Source of the DNA: Altererythrobacter sp. C41
GTDB taxonomy: Bacteria; Pseudomonadota; Alphaproteobacteria; Sphingomonadales; Sphingomonadaceae
Assembly: GCF_016803135.1 (NCBI RefSeq)
Contig: NZ_JAEVFE010000002.1
Span: 310,001 to 374,000 of the forward strand
DNA length: 64,000 nt
Reading direction: 5' to 3'
Every line of letters begins with the position of its first letter. Positions within the stretch are counted from its first letter, which is position 1. This document shows positions 1 through 7,319 of this stretch, piece by piece. The translations under genes were made by a program, and so were the position numbers. The notes below the pieces were generated by a model that saw nothing but the letters and a program-made list of their open reading frames with translations, was not told the DNA's origin and did not search any database.

Positions 1-733
1 CTGGGCGGGCTGGGATGCGCCGTGGTCATTCCTTGCCTGGCTGCCGGGCGGCCTGCTTGTCGCCAGCTTCCTGTGGGCGACCAAGAAGCAGTTCAAGTGC
101 ATCACGGACCCGCCACAGGGAGGACGGTTCAGCTGGCATTTCGCCGCGTGGAATCTGAAGAACTACGACCGCTTCCTCGACAGCAGCGTGGGCTATGCGC
201 GGCATGCGATATCGATCGACGAAAACCGCAAACGGTTTCCACGCGTGGGCTGGGGCCACAGCGACGACACGAGCCAACAGAATCGTGGTGATCTGGCATG
301 GCTCAAGCAGGAATGGTTCGCGGGCAACCATTCCGACATCGGCGGAAGTTACCCGGAGAGCGAGTCCCGTCTGTCGGACATAGCACTGCGGTGGATGGTC
401 GACGAACTCATGACCATTCCCGATCCGCCAAAAATCGACGAACGGTTCGCGCGGACCTTCCCTGACCCGCTCGGGCTGCAACACGATGAAGTGAAGGCGA
501 GCCTGGAGCTGTGGCCGAGATGGTGGCCGAAATGGGCGAGGTTCGGATGGGCCGAAACAAGCCGTTCGATCAAACCCGACGCCGAACTGCACGACACGGT
601 CTATCAGCGGCTGTCCGCCTCACGTGTGCCGCAATTCGACAAGCAGAGCCCTTACAGACCGGTCGGCCTTTGCTCGCATTACAAGGCTCAAGCACTTGCC
701 GGCCCGTTCGCAGATGGGAAGGACGTCGACTGA
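1..733 (+). CDS. DUF2235 domain protein (Tle1-like phospholipase fold), 5' end outside window
   Basis: The reading frame is open from base 2, so the N-terminus lies left of the window; an internal GTG at 188 is not the true start. The visible part starts with a hydrophobic stretch (bases 20-80, a possible membrane segment) and then has the DUF2235 signature WFAGNHSDIGGSY followed by LSDIALRWMVDEL. This family, related to type VI secretion Tle1 lipases, has an alpha/beta-hydrolase fold; the nucleophile elbow would lie upstream and cannot be seen. Whether the protein is an effector, a defence protein or a housekeeping hydrolase is unknown. It sits at the left of an accessory island. A 25-codon reading frame begins at its stop (TGATG, 733-810) but has no recognisable family. 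Confidence 0.7.
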   Translation, partial: WAGWDAPWSFLAWLPGGLLVASFLWATKKQFKCITDPPQGGRFSWHFAAWNLKNYDRFLDSSVGYARHAISIDENRKRFPRVGWGHSDDTSQQNRGDLAWLKQEWFAGNHSDIGGSYPESESRLSDIALRWMVDELMTIPDPPKIDERFARTFPDPLGLQHDEVKASLELWPRWWPKWARFGWAETSRSIKPDAELHDTVYQRLSASRVPQFDKQSPYRPVGLCSHYKAQALAGPFADGKDVD

Positions 734-1019
734 TGATTGAAATTGATTTCGGTGAGGCCGCTGACCACAGGCCGTCGCCCAGCCACGTCTGGGTAGGGCG
801 GATCTCGTAGACCACGTCAGGTTCGGTCGCCCCGGACCTCGGATCAGCGCTACACCCGCCACGATGGGATAGCTTCCATGCTCTCGCCACGGCTTTTCAG
901 CCCAGTATGTTATTCAGTCGAGAATCGTGGCGGCCGCTGAGTGCACATGATTGTGGCCCGGAGATCAAAACGGGGCATTCGAGCGTGCTCTTGGCCGTTA
1001 GCCGCTAGGCGCCTGCTGG

Positions 1020-1646
1020 CTAAGCAGCCTGCGTGAGCATGTAAAGCAGCGCGAGTGCGAGCCCGGGCAGGCCAAACCAGATCGATTTTTTGAGAGAAGC
1101 GTACTTCTTGGAGCAGACGCTGGACACGTCATAGCAGTGCTTGAGGCGAGCTGCGGTTAAGTCCGCCGGCTTGCGCTGGGCGACCTCGCCAACATAAAGA
1201 GCGGCGCTGCCTTTTTCGGCAACCGCACCGAAGAAAACGATGCCTTCGGCCGAGGGCGACGATAGTCGTGGCGCGACAACGCGGAACGCGAAGAAGGCAG
1301 ATAGACACAATGACAGCACGCTTGCGGCGAGCAGGGCGTAGTCAAGGGACAATGCCGGCGACAACAGCCCTCTGCGTACGTTGGATTGCCCGAAGAGATA
1401 GACGAGGACGCCGGATGCGATAGCGAAGGTCCATGCGGCCTTGGTGTCCGCCAAGCCGATGTAATGGCGCACGTAGGATTCCTGGAACTCAGCAAAATTC
1501 GCGTGATGCCCATCGAGCGTCATCGCGCCTACCGCGGTCACTTCGGCATGGCCTTTTTCCATCACGCCGATTGTCGGCGCAGCTTTCACGTCGGCAGGGA
1601 CTGGGCTGAGTACTGTCTCATCGGCTTGGTGGCTGGTATCGTTCAT
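1020..1646 (-). CDS. PycTM-like membrane effector (DUF5706, Pycsar effector family)
   Basis: A 208-residue protein with a polar N-terminus, the motif YIGLADTKA at residues 62-70, membrane segments at about 72-88 and 104-122, and a third hydrophobic helix at 188-205. This layout is typical of the Pycsar membrane effector (DUF5706), which is thought to sense a cyclic pyrimidine nucleotide and damage the inner membrane during phage infection. The start at 1646 is preferred over the ATG at 1664 because it overlaps the upstream cyclase stop as ATGA, showing translational coupling. It is the last gene of a three-gene operon with two nucleotidyl cyclases, which supports the assignment. The nucleotide sensed is not readable from sequence. 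Confidence 0.75.
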   Translation of the reverse strand: MNDTSHQADETVLSPVPADVKAAPTIGVMEKGHAEVTAVGAMTLDGHHANFAEFQESYVRHYIGLADTKAAWTFAIASGVLVYLFGQSNVRRGLLSPALSLDYALLAASVLSLCLSAFFAFRVVAPRLSSPSAEGIVFFGAVAEKGSAALYVGEVAQRKPADLTAARLKHCYDVSSVCSKKYASLKKSIWFGLPGLALALLYMLTQAA

Positions 1647-2398
1647 AGGCCTGGAAGGATCCACCTGCCATTATACTGCCAGAACGCATAAGGCATTCCA
1701 GTATCCGCGTAGATCCACCCCGTATCGGCAGTCTTTAGTGCGGTGAATTTGGTCTGCCAAGCCAAGGGAAGCCCGGTAACCCCTTTGCTGCCGATCAGGA
1801 TGGTGTTCGGTTCGGCAAATGCAAGCATCTTGCAAGCTATGTTGGCAGTAGCGCCGATCGCCACTATCCCGTTGAACCCGCGCGCGACACCGACCTGAGC
1901 AACGGTGATCGGTCCATGATCTAGACAAACTCGGAAGTCGATAGGTTCAAGGTTCGAGTTGATGATGAGCGGATTTATGATGTTCTGGGCGGCCGCAAAC
2001 ATAGTGAGGGCCGCGGCGATCGCGCGCTGTTGGGGCGATGCGTCATTGCCAGCCTGCTTGGTGAAATAGGCCATCAAGCCATCGCCGGTGTTCTTCTCCA
2101 CGGCGCCCCCGTAGTCTTCAACAATCCGGATCATCTCTGTAAAGAACAGCGATAAGATCTGGAGTAGATTCTCCTGCTCCGTCTCTGTCCATGAGGGTCT
2201 GGCTGAAAACTTGCAGATGTCGAGGAACATGACCGTGGCTTCGATGCGCCTACCGGCATGGATCGGCAGATCTCCGCTAGAAGGGATTACACGCCCCGTG
2301 GCGAGCGCACTGCGGGTCCGGATCTTGTCAACGACAGATAAGTTCCGCTCGATCTGCTTCTTGAAATAAGACGAGGTTAGTTGGTCCACGTTCGCCAT
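1643..2398 (-). CDS. class III nucleotidyl cyclase, short form (PycC-like, second cyclase)
   Basis: A 251-residue class III cyclase catalytic domain with little else. The two metal-binding aspartates are seen as D60 (VMFLDICKFS) and D106 (NTGDGLMAYF). K102 sits three residues before GD, where the base-contacting lysine lies in adenylyl cyclases, and ATANIACK (residues 183-190) matches the conserved Asn/Lys region. The start at 2398 overlaps the preceding gene's stop by one base (TGATG); the longer form starting at 2479 would overlap the first cyclase by 82 bases. Coupled to the PycTM-like gene downstream. A role in making the second messenger of a Pycsar-like system is inferred from context; base specificity cannot be settled from motifs alone. 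Confidence 0.75.
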   Translation of the reverse strand: MANVDQLTSSYFKKQIERNLSVVDKIRTRSALATGRVIPSSGDLPIHAGRRIEATVMFLDICKFSARPSWTETEQENLLQILSLFFTEMIRIVEDYGGAVEKNTGDGLMAYFTKQAGNDASPQQRAIAAALTMFAAAQNIINPLIINSNLEPIDFRVCLDHGPITVAQVGVARGFNGIVAIGATANIACKMLAFAEPNTILIGSKGVTGLPLAWQTKFTALKTADTGWIYADTGMPYAFWQYNGRWILPGL

Positions 2399-3360
2399 CA
2401 ATTTACCTTGTATACTTGGTATCCAAGGATGCCGACTTCCTCGCCATTGAACGCTGTTTCTTTGCAGCGCTCGAGCCATTGCACATGCACAAGCTCGTAT
2501 AGCCCCCGTCCGATGCGCAACTCGCCGGGCTTAGCACATTGCTCAATCTTGACGGCGCGATTGAGTGCGTCACTTGCGATCTCCACCTGTTCGAACCCCG
2601 TGGCCGGAACGGAAATGCGACGGATCGTGGCAGCCCCGCAGTCTGCCCCAACGCGGATCTGCAACTGCGGCAGACCCGCGTTCTCCAGCTCAGGGTTAAC
2701 GGAGCGGTTCAAGACGGCGAGGAACGTCAGTCCCAGGTCAACCGTGTTGTCGCACTGTGTTGTGAAGCCCTCGCTGTCGATGTACGCAATAAATCCGTCG
2801 CCTGTGGTTTTAAGGATGCGGCCATGGAAATGCCCCACCGATGTCGCCAGTTCGCGAAGGAAGATTCCGTAAGCCTTCTCGAAGCCGGCCGGCTCCTTTC
2901 GGCGAAGCGCACTGCTCGCGCAGATGTCGACGGAAAGAAAGGTTAAGAAGCGGGTGCCGCCGGCTTCGTTCAAGGGGGCGTGCGGCTTGGCTCTCTCTGC
3001 GGGGGGCCGATAGGCCTCGCCGGAAAATTCCGCGTTGAGGGCTTTCTGCCTAGTCTCCGTATATTCATAGGCTGAGCTGATCGAAGGCGGATTGTAGATG
3101 ATCGGCACGGCTTGCTGTTGCTCCACCATCATCTTGATGATCTCCGCTTCGGGAATGATCTCACTAAGATAACGATCGCGATAGTGGCGCTCGCCCTTCA
3201 CGGTAATCAAGTCGTATCGCCTGGAGTGCGGCGTGGTTCGGACCACAATCGCCCCTGCCTGCTCATCCGACATCATCGTCTCGAATTCGAAGTCGAACCG
3301 GCGGCGCACCTTCCCGTGCTCGTCCTTATCGCGCCAGTCCTGCTGTGCCGGTGCTACCAT
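2398..3360 (-). CDS. class III nucleotidyl cyclase with N-terminal extension (PycC-like, first cyclase)
   Basis: A 320-residue protein. Residues 1-130 form an extension of unknown function, rich in charged residues, with a possible helical hairpin at 65-85. Residues 137-320 are a class III cyclase domain with metal-binding aspartates D145 (FLSVDICASS) and D188 (LKTTGDGFIAYI), K184 at the base-contacting position, and DALNRAVKIEQ (264-274) as the Asn/Lys segment. It is first in an operon with a second, shorter cyclase and a PycTM-like effector. Known Pycsar loci usually have one cyclase, so two suggests a heterodimer or a regulatory subunit, although both copies look catalytically intact. No transmembrane segments are visible. 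Confidence 0.75.
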   Translation of the reverse strand: MVAPAQQDWRDKDEHGKVRRRFDFEFETMMSDEQAGAIVVRTTPHSRRYDLITVKGERHYRDRYLSEIIPEAEIIKMMVEQQQAVPIIYNPPSISSAYEYTETRQKALNAEFSGEAYRPPAERAKPHAPLNEAGGTRFLTFLSVDICASSALRRKEPAGFEKAYGIFLRELATSVGHFHGRILKTTGDGFIAYIDSEGFTTQCDNTVDLGLTFLAVLNRSVNPELENAGLPQLQIRVGADCGAATIRRISVPATGFEQVEIASDALNRAVKIEQCAKPGELRIGRGLYELVHVQWLERCKETAFNGEEVGILGYQVYKVN

Positions 3361-3839
3361 AGATCAATCTCCGAACCCACAATAGCAGCATGGCCTCGTT
3401 CCGCATATGTTCGTCGACTCTATCTCGGCCAGCTTTTCCACATCGATGTGACGCTAAGGGAACGGACAGTTGTAGGAGCAACGATCCGCTGACGGGATGA
3501 CAACAATTGGCACGAAGCAGCCGAAGGGTGCCTGGTTGGCCTATGTCTGCTTACCGCAATTTCGTTCCGAATTCGGACTGTCACAAAGGTTCAACGAAGT
3601 AGTCGTTCGTTGCGCTCAGAGAGTTGGTTTGAACGAAGGGCAGCTTCAGCCACCTGGCAGGTGATTCCGGTCAGTCCCCCTCGTCGGAGACTCCGGAACG
3701 TCTCCTCTCAGAACCGCGGCTTGGAATAGCGGACGTTCCTAGCCGGAGTTGGCGAGTCAGCTTCGCGCCCTCATCTCAGCCGTTCATATCAGTTCGATGA
3801 AATCCCGAAAGCCGCCGTTCGATTGGGCCGGCGATATGC
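3361..3839. other. intergenic stretch without a recognised gene
   Basis: These 479 bases separate the cyclase operon from the phosphoribosyltransferase-fold gene; both genes are on the minus strand. No open frame here has a recognisable family or a good ribosome site. The part next to 3360 must hold the promoter of the cyclase operon, but I cannot point to convincing -35/-10 boxes. Confidence 0.5.
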
Positions 3840-5078
3840 TCAGGCGCGCTCGGTTTTATCGGAATCGCGCCAATAGGGCCTAGCAAGCGAGGTACGAAAC
3901 TGCCGTATTAGCCGCTTAGCCTCGGCGTCCTCGACATGAAGGCGAATGCAATGCGAGGTTGAAACATCGATCTCGGCCTTGGTGCCACGCAGTCCTGCCA
4001 GGATCGGGGCTTTCGCGGTCGCGAGCGTATTCGCCTTGCCGAACAATTTATGGCCTTCGATGTGCGCGAGATAGGCTTCGATACTCTCGTCCAGGCCGCG
4101 TCCGAAGAGCGTGGGCAGCCCCTCAAGAGTTTGCAGCGCGGCGTCGCCCGAGAACTCCGAACCAAGATGTTCAAGGTCCTCGAAAACTTCGTTGGGATCG
4201 ACCGCAACATGCATCGCCTCGAAGAGCAACTGGTCGAGCCGGGCGACGGCCTTCGTGACCTGGACATTCGACGCATCGGGGCGTTGCCGAACCTCATGAT
4301 AATAGAGGCCGGCGCCGGCGAACCCGTCGCCCATTGCCGGCTCGTAACGGACCAGGTCCATGAGTTTGGGCACCACGACGCTCCAGACCCCACTGACCGC
4401 TGGTCCCTGGTCCTCGGTGAAGAGCGAGGGCACCTTGATCAGCGTTGCCCGACCTGCTGCTGCGAGGGCATGGATTCGTGCCGCATAGGGCTGACGCATG
4501 GCAGCGCCATTTTCATCGAGCAGCAGAATATAATGGATCTGGTCTAGGCCTTCGGCCTCGAATCCCTCAACGATCTCGCAGACCGCGCGACCGGAGACGA
4601 CCGTGTCGATGAACAGGAAGCGCTCACTCTCCATCCGCCATTCGAGCGAGTCATGATGGCCGACCTGACACACCTCATCGCGCACGAAGCGGAAGAAACG
4701 GTAGTGCGGATTGTCGACCTGTCGCCGCACGATCGCCGCGACAACGCGCGCCCAAAACCGCCGGATATGCGCGGATTTTAAGCCCTCGACACCGATCCGC
4801 CCTGCGTCGGCTGTGAAAGGTACGTCGAGTGCGAGTGTCAGGGGACCAAAGCGTGCCTGCATGCCTTTGGTGAGACGGTCGTCCTGCGGCATGCAGGAGA
4901 TGACGAGTTGGCGGTAGTATGATTTGGCAACCCGCAGAAAGGGCACCGCGCCGCGGCTCGGCACGATCATGCACTTATAGCCGTCGTCGCTCAGGCGCTG
5001 TGCCGCGCGGGCGACGTCGATCCCGGCCTTGGCGTACGCCAGCACGTTCGGCTTGTTGATGATGTCCCGCAATCCCAT
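3840..5078 (-). CDS. phosphoribosyltransferase-fold protein of unknown role
   Basis: A 412-residue soluble protein. Residues 36-48 (CMIVPSRGAVPFL) and 154-165 (FLFIDTVVSGRA) match the first strand-loop and the PRPP-binding loop of type I phosphoribosyltransferases. The C-terminal half (from about residue 230) is mostly helical and not recognised. The length is about twice that of ordinary purine or pyrimidine phosphoribosyltransferases, so this is not a simple salvage enzyme. Its position between a Pycsar-like operon and a metal-resistance operon in an accessory island suggests a defence or stress role, which is inference only. It stands alone: 479 bases separate it from the cyclases and no partner gene is coupled to it. 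Confidence 0.55.
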   Translation of the reverse strand: MGLRDIINKPNVLAYAKAGIDVARAAQRLSDDGYKCMIVPSRGAVPFLRVAKSYYRQLVISCMPQDDRLTKGMQARFGPLTLALDVPFTADAGRIGVEGLKSAHIRRFWARVVAAIVRRQVDNPHYRFFRFVRDEVCQVGHHDSLEWRMESERFLFIDTVVSGRAVCEIVEGFEAEGLDQIHYILLLDENGAAMRQPYAARIHALAAAGRATLIKVPSLFTEDQGPAVSGVWSVVVPKLMDLVRYEPAMGDGFAGAGLYYHEVRQRPDASNVQVTKAVARLDQLLFEAMHVAVDPNEVFEDLEHLGSEFSGDAALQTLEGLPTLFGRGLDESIEAYLAHIEGHKLFGKANTLATAKAPILAGLRGTKAEIDVSTSHCIRLHVEDAEAKRLIRQFRTSLARPYWRDSDKTERA

Positions 5079-5322
5079 GACAGGCTTATAGCAAACCGCG
5101 TATGGTTGGGCACTACCGGGCGCCGCGTCAGCGGCGGCTATCCAGGCTATGATGTCTTCTTAGCTCCGAGCGAAAGCCCTCGCACCCGCGCAGCGCAAGC
5201 GTTCGCCACGCCAACCGTGACTGTGCGCTGAGCGGCCAGGTCGGTTAGAAAGGGGCGGAAGCAGGCGCCCCCTCAGTCATCGGGCGCGGTACCTATGGAA
5301 AAGTCGATCAACCCCTTATCAG

Positions 5323-5526
5323 ATTGCAAGAAGAGCCTACGGCATCACCTCGACCGAGGTTGCCGAGCAGACGGACACGATGCCCAACAATACGTCGGTG
5401 CACCTGTCGGTCCTGCGCAATGCCGGTCTGGTTTCGTCAACGAAGGAGGGGCGCTCGGTGACCTACAGGGCGGAACGCGGAGCGCTCCGGAACCTGGCCA
5501 CCTTCCTGTCGGAGGCCGCCAAATAG
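5323..5526 (+). pseudogene. ArsR-family regulator remnant (C-terminal two thirds)
   Basis: The frame ending at TAG 5524-5526 reads ITSTEVAEQTD, then SVHLSVLRNAGLVSS, KEGRSVTYRAE and LATFLSEAA. This is the recognition helix, wing and dimer helix of an ArsR/SmtB-type metal-responsive repressor. The frame stays open further upstream but lacks the conserved N-terminal helix (the ALAxPxRL segment) and has no start codon with a ribosome site, so the 5' end is lost. Together with the MerR remnant just downstream it shows that older metal-sensing genes have decayed here. Confidence 0.6.
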
Positions 5527-5550
5527 CACCGCGTAGACAGGATTGCGATC

Positions 5551-6041
5551 GGTAGCTCTCGGTTCAATCTTATCCCTAGCGAACCTGAGGGGCGATCAGC
5601 CTTGGACTTTGTCCGGCGGTCGTCTGGCCAAGGGCTTCCATCGGGGATGTGGAAGGTGAGAAATACTCTCTCGTTTGCTCGTGTCCGCGCACGTCGCGGG
5701 TCGGTAGCTCCGGGCGTGATGAGCAACCTTCGGTCAGCCGGACCAGTTGGCAGCCCAGTGCACTGGGCGAAGAGCGCAATCGCCTTGTCGCAGACTGCGC
5801 AATGTCCCTCGCAGCAATCGCGCATAAGAAACGCGACGAGACCCCCTGCTCTGAAGCGCGGGATATCGCCGCTTCACATCTGCGATCGGTCCGGTCGAAA
5901 TTGGCAGAATTGCAAGCACTCGAAGCGTCGCTTGCGGCGTTCGTTGCGACTTGCTCCACCACATGCGCGAGCGGAACCGTCGACGATTGCACCCTCTTCG
6001 ACGATTTGGACCGAGGGCCGATAGCGAACCGCTGCGGGTGA
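5551..6041 (+). pseudogene. degenerate MerR-family regulator
   Basis: Two pieces in different frames fit one MerR protein. The first (about 5551-5680) reads SRFNLIPSEPEG, then LDFVRRSSGQGL and KVRNTLSFA, matching the wing and second helix-turn-helix helices. The second (about 5840-6041) reads PCSEARDIAASHLRSVRSK, ELQALEASLAAFVATC and DDCTLFDDL, matching the long dimerisation helix and the cysteine-containing metal loop at the C-terminus of Hg/Zn/Pb-type MerR proteins. The middle does not align and the frame changes, and no N-terminal IGELA-type segment is seen. The gene is therefore broken. The C-terminal piece is clear; the N-terminal piece is weaker. Confidence 0.55.
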
Positions 6042-6290
6042 GGACGCTTCAGCAGCAAAGTTGTGGGGCGGCGCATTCAATTCCGTGCCGAACGTCAGCT
6101 TCAGTCTTCGGCGAGAGAAGTGGAGGCGGCTCGCTTGCGGCCAAGCTCACGCGCCATGGATGTACGGCAGCTATCGGCGAGGCAATTTATGCCTGTAAAC
6201 GGCCGCTTTGTCAGCGAAGCTGGTCGGCAGAAGTGCGCCCTTGAAGCGGCCGTGAGCAGCTGTCGGAAAGCGGACGGCGCTGGGCCTAGT

Positions 6291-6929
6291 TCAGCGCCAA
6301 AACTCATCGCCTCTCTCGTGCTCGGTGCCTTCCTCGTCATGGATGTCCATGTGGGCATCACGCAGGATCTGGATGCCGCCGTAGAAGGCGATACAGGCCA
6401 CCGCGATGCCCACGAGAAGGTCGGGCCAGTTTGCGCCCGTCAGCATCACGATCATGCCCGCGACGATGATGCCGCCATTGGCGATGAAATCGTTGAAGCT
6501 GAAGGTCGTCGCCGCGCGCATGCTGACGTCCTTCTCCTTCGTCCGCTGGAGCATCCGGAGGCAGACCAGATTCACGACTGCGGCGACCGCAGCCATGGCC
6601 AGCATCATGAAGCCGCCCGGATCCGACCCTTCCAGGAACCGGCGCACGGCATCGGCGATGACACCCGCGGCGAAGACCAGGAGCATGATGCCGGAGAATC
6701 GTGCAGCACCCCGCTGCCAGACGCGCGAGCGGGTCAGCGCCAACAGGCTCAGCGCATAGACGATCGCGTCAGATGAGTTGTCGAGCCCATTCGCCAGAAG
6801 CGCATTCGAATCCGCAAAGTAACCGACCACGAAGAACCCGATCGCGATGGCGACGTTCAGCCAGAGGACGATCCACAGTGTCCGGCGCTTACCGGCCGAG
6901 CCGAGATCGATGTCGTGGTCCCCGCTCAT
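6291..6929 (-). CDS. CDF-family cation efflux transporter
   Basis: A 212-residue inner-membrane protein with six predicted membrane helices, including LWIVLWLNVAIAIGFFVVG and a second helix pair after residue 145. The DNSSDAIVYALSLLAL segment matches the metal-binding HxxxD/DxxxD helix of cation diffusion facilitators. It lacks the usual long cytosolic C-terminal domain, ending soon after helix six (HMDIHDEEGTEHERGDEFW, acidic and His-containing). It is the last gene of the czc-type operon; its start overlaps the preceding gene's stop (ATGA), so it is probably co-transcribed and exports Zn, Co or Cd into the periplasm for CzcCBA. Confidence 0.8.
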   Translation of the reverse strand: MSGDHDIDLGSAGKRRTLWIVLWLNVAIAIGFFVVGYFADSNALLANGLDNSSDAIVYALSLLALTRSRVWQRGAARFSGIMLLVFAAGVIADAVRRFLEGSDPGGFMMLAMAAVAAVVNLVCLRMLQRTKEKDVSMRAATTFSFNDFIANGGIIVAGMIVMLTGANWPDLLVGIAVACIAFYGGIQILRDAHMDIHDEEGTEHERGDEFWR

Positions 6930-7297
6930 GTCGTTCCCCTACTGGCCCGGGCCCACTCTTCGGCGTTACGAAGCTCAGAGGACTGGAAGAACTTCATTTC
7001 GGCCCGAAAGAGCGGATCGGAGAGTTTGGTGCCCCATTCCTCCCACTTCGCATCGCCGACGATGGAGATCCGGCCGAAGCTGTCCGGGTGACGCGCGTCG
7101 AACTTGAGATCGCGCCAGAGTCCGGCGAGATCCCAGCCCGCGAAATCGGGCGCGAGCTCGATTACCATCGGCAGCTTGCCGGGCTCTCGCCCGACAAGCT
7201 GTTCGAATCGAGGCACGAAGGCGTCGTAGTCCGACCTTTCGAGTTTGCCACCGGCGCGTATCCGCGCCAGTCCGTCCTCTTCATCTATCTTCAGCAT
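6926..7297 (-). CDS. SpoIIAA-like STAS-fold protein
   Basis: A 123-residue soluble protein with the pattern of the SpoIIAA-like family: KLERSDYDAFVPRFEQLV near the N-terminus, the strand MVIELAPDFAGWD, and a C-terminal EWARASRG. Such proteins have a STAS fold and are often found as single domains in proteobacteria, function unknown. Here it is embedded between czcA (22 bases upstream) and a CDF transporter (ATGA overlap downstream). A structural or regulatory role in metal efflux is possible but unproven. Confidence 0.7.
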   Translation of the reverse strand: MLKIDEEDGLARIRAGGKLERSDYDAFVPRFEQLVGREPGKLPMVIELAPDFAGWDLAGLWRDLKFDARHPDSFGRISIVGDAKWEEWGTKLSDPLFRAEMKFFQSSELRNAEEWARASRGTT

Positions 7298-7319
7298 CGT
7301 GTTCTCCTTTCCCTGACCA

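Noticed and set aside
733-810. 25-codon frame starting in the stop of the DUF2235 gene (TGATG)
   Set aside because: No family, low complexity and no own ribosome site; mentioned only under the DUF2235 gene.
6042-6290. Open frames after the MerR remnant
   Set aside because: They are shadows of the CDF gene region or have no recognisable content.
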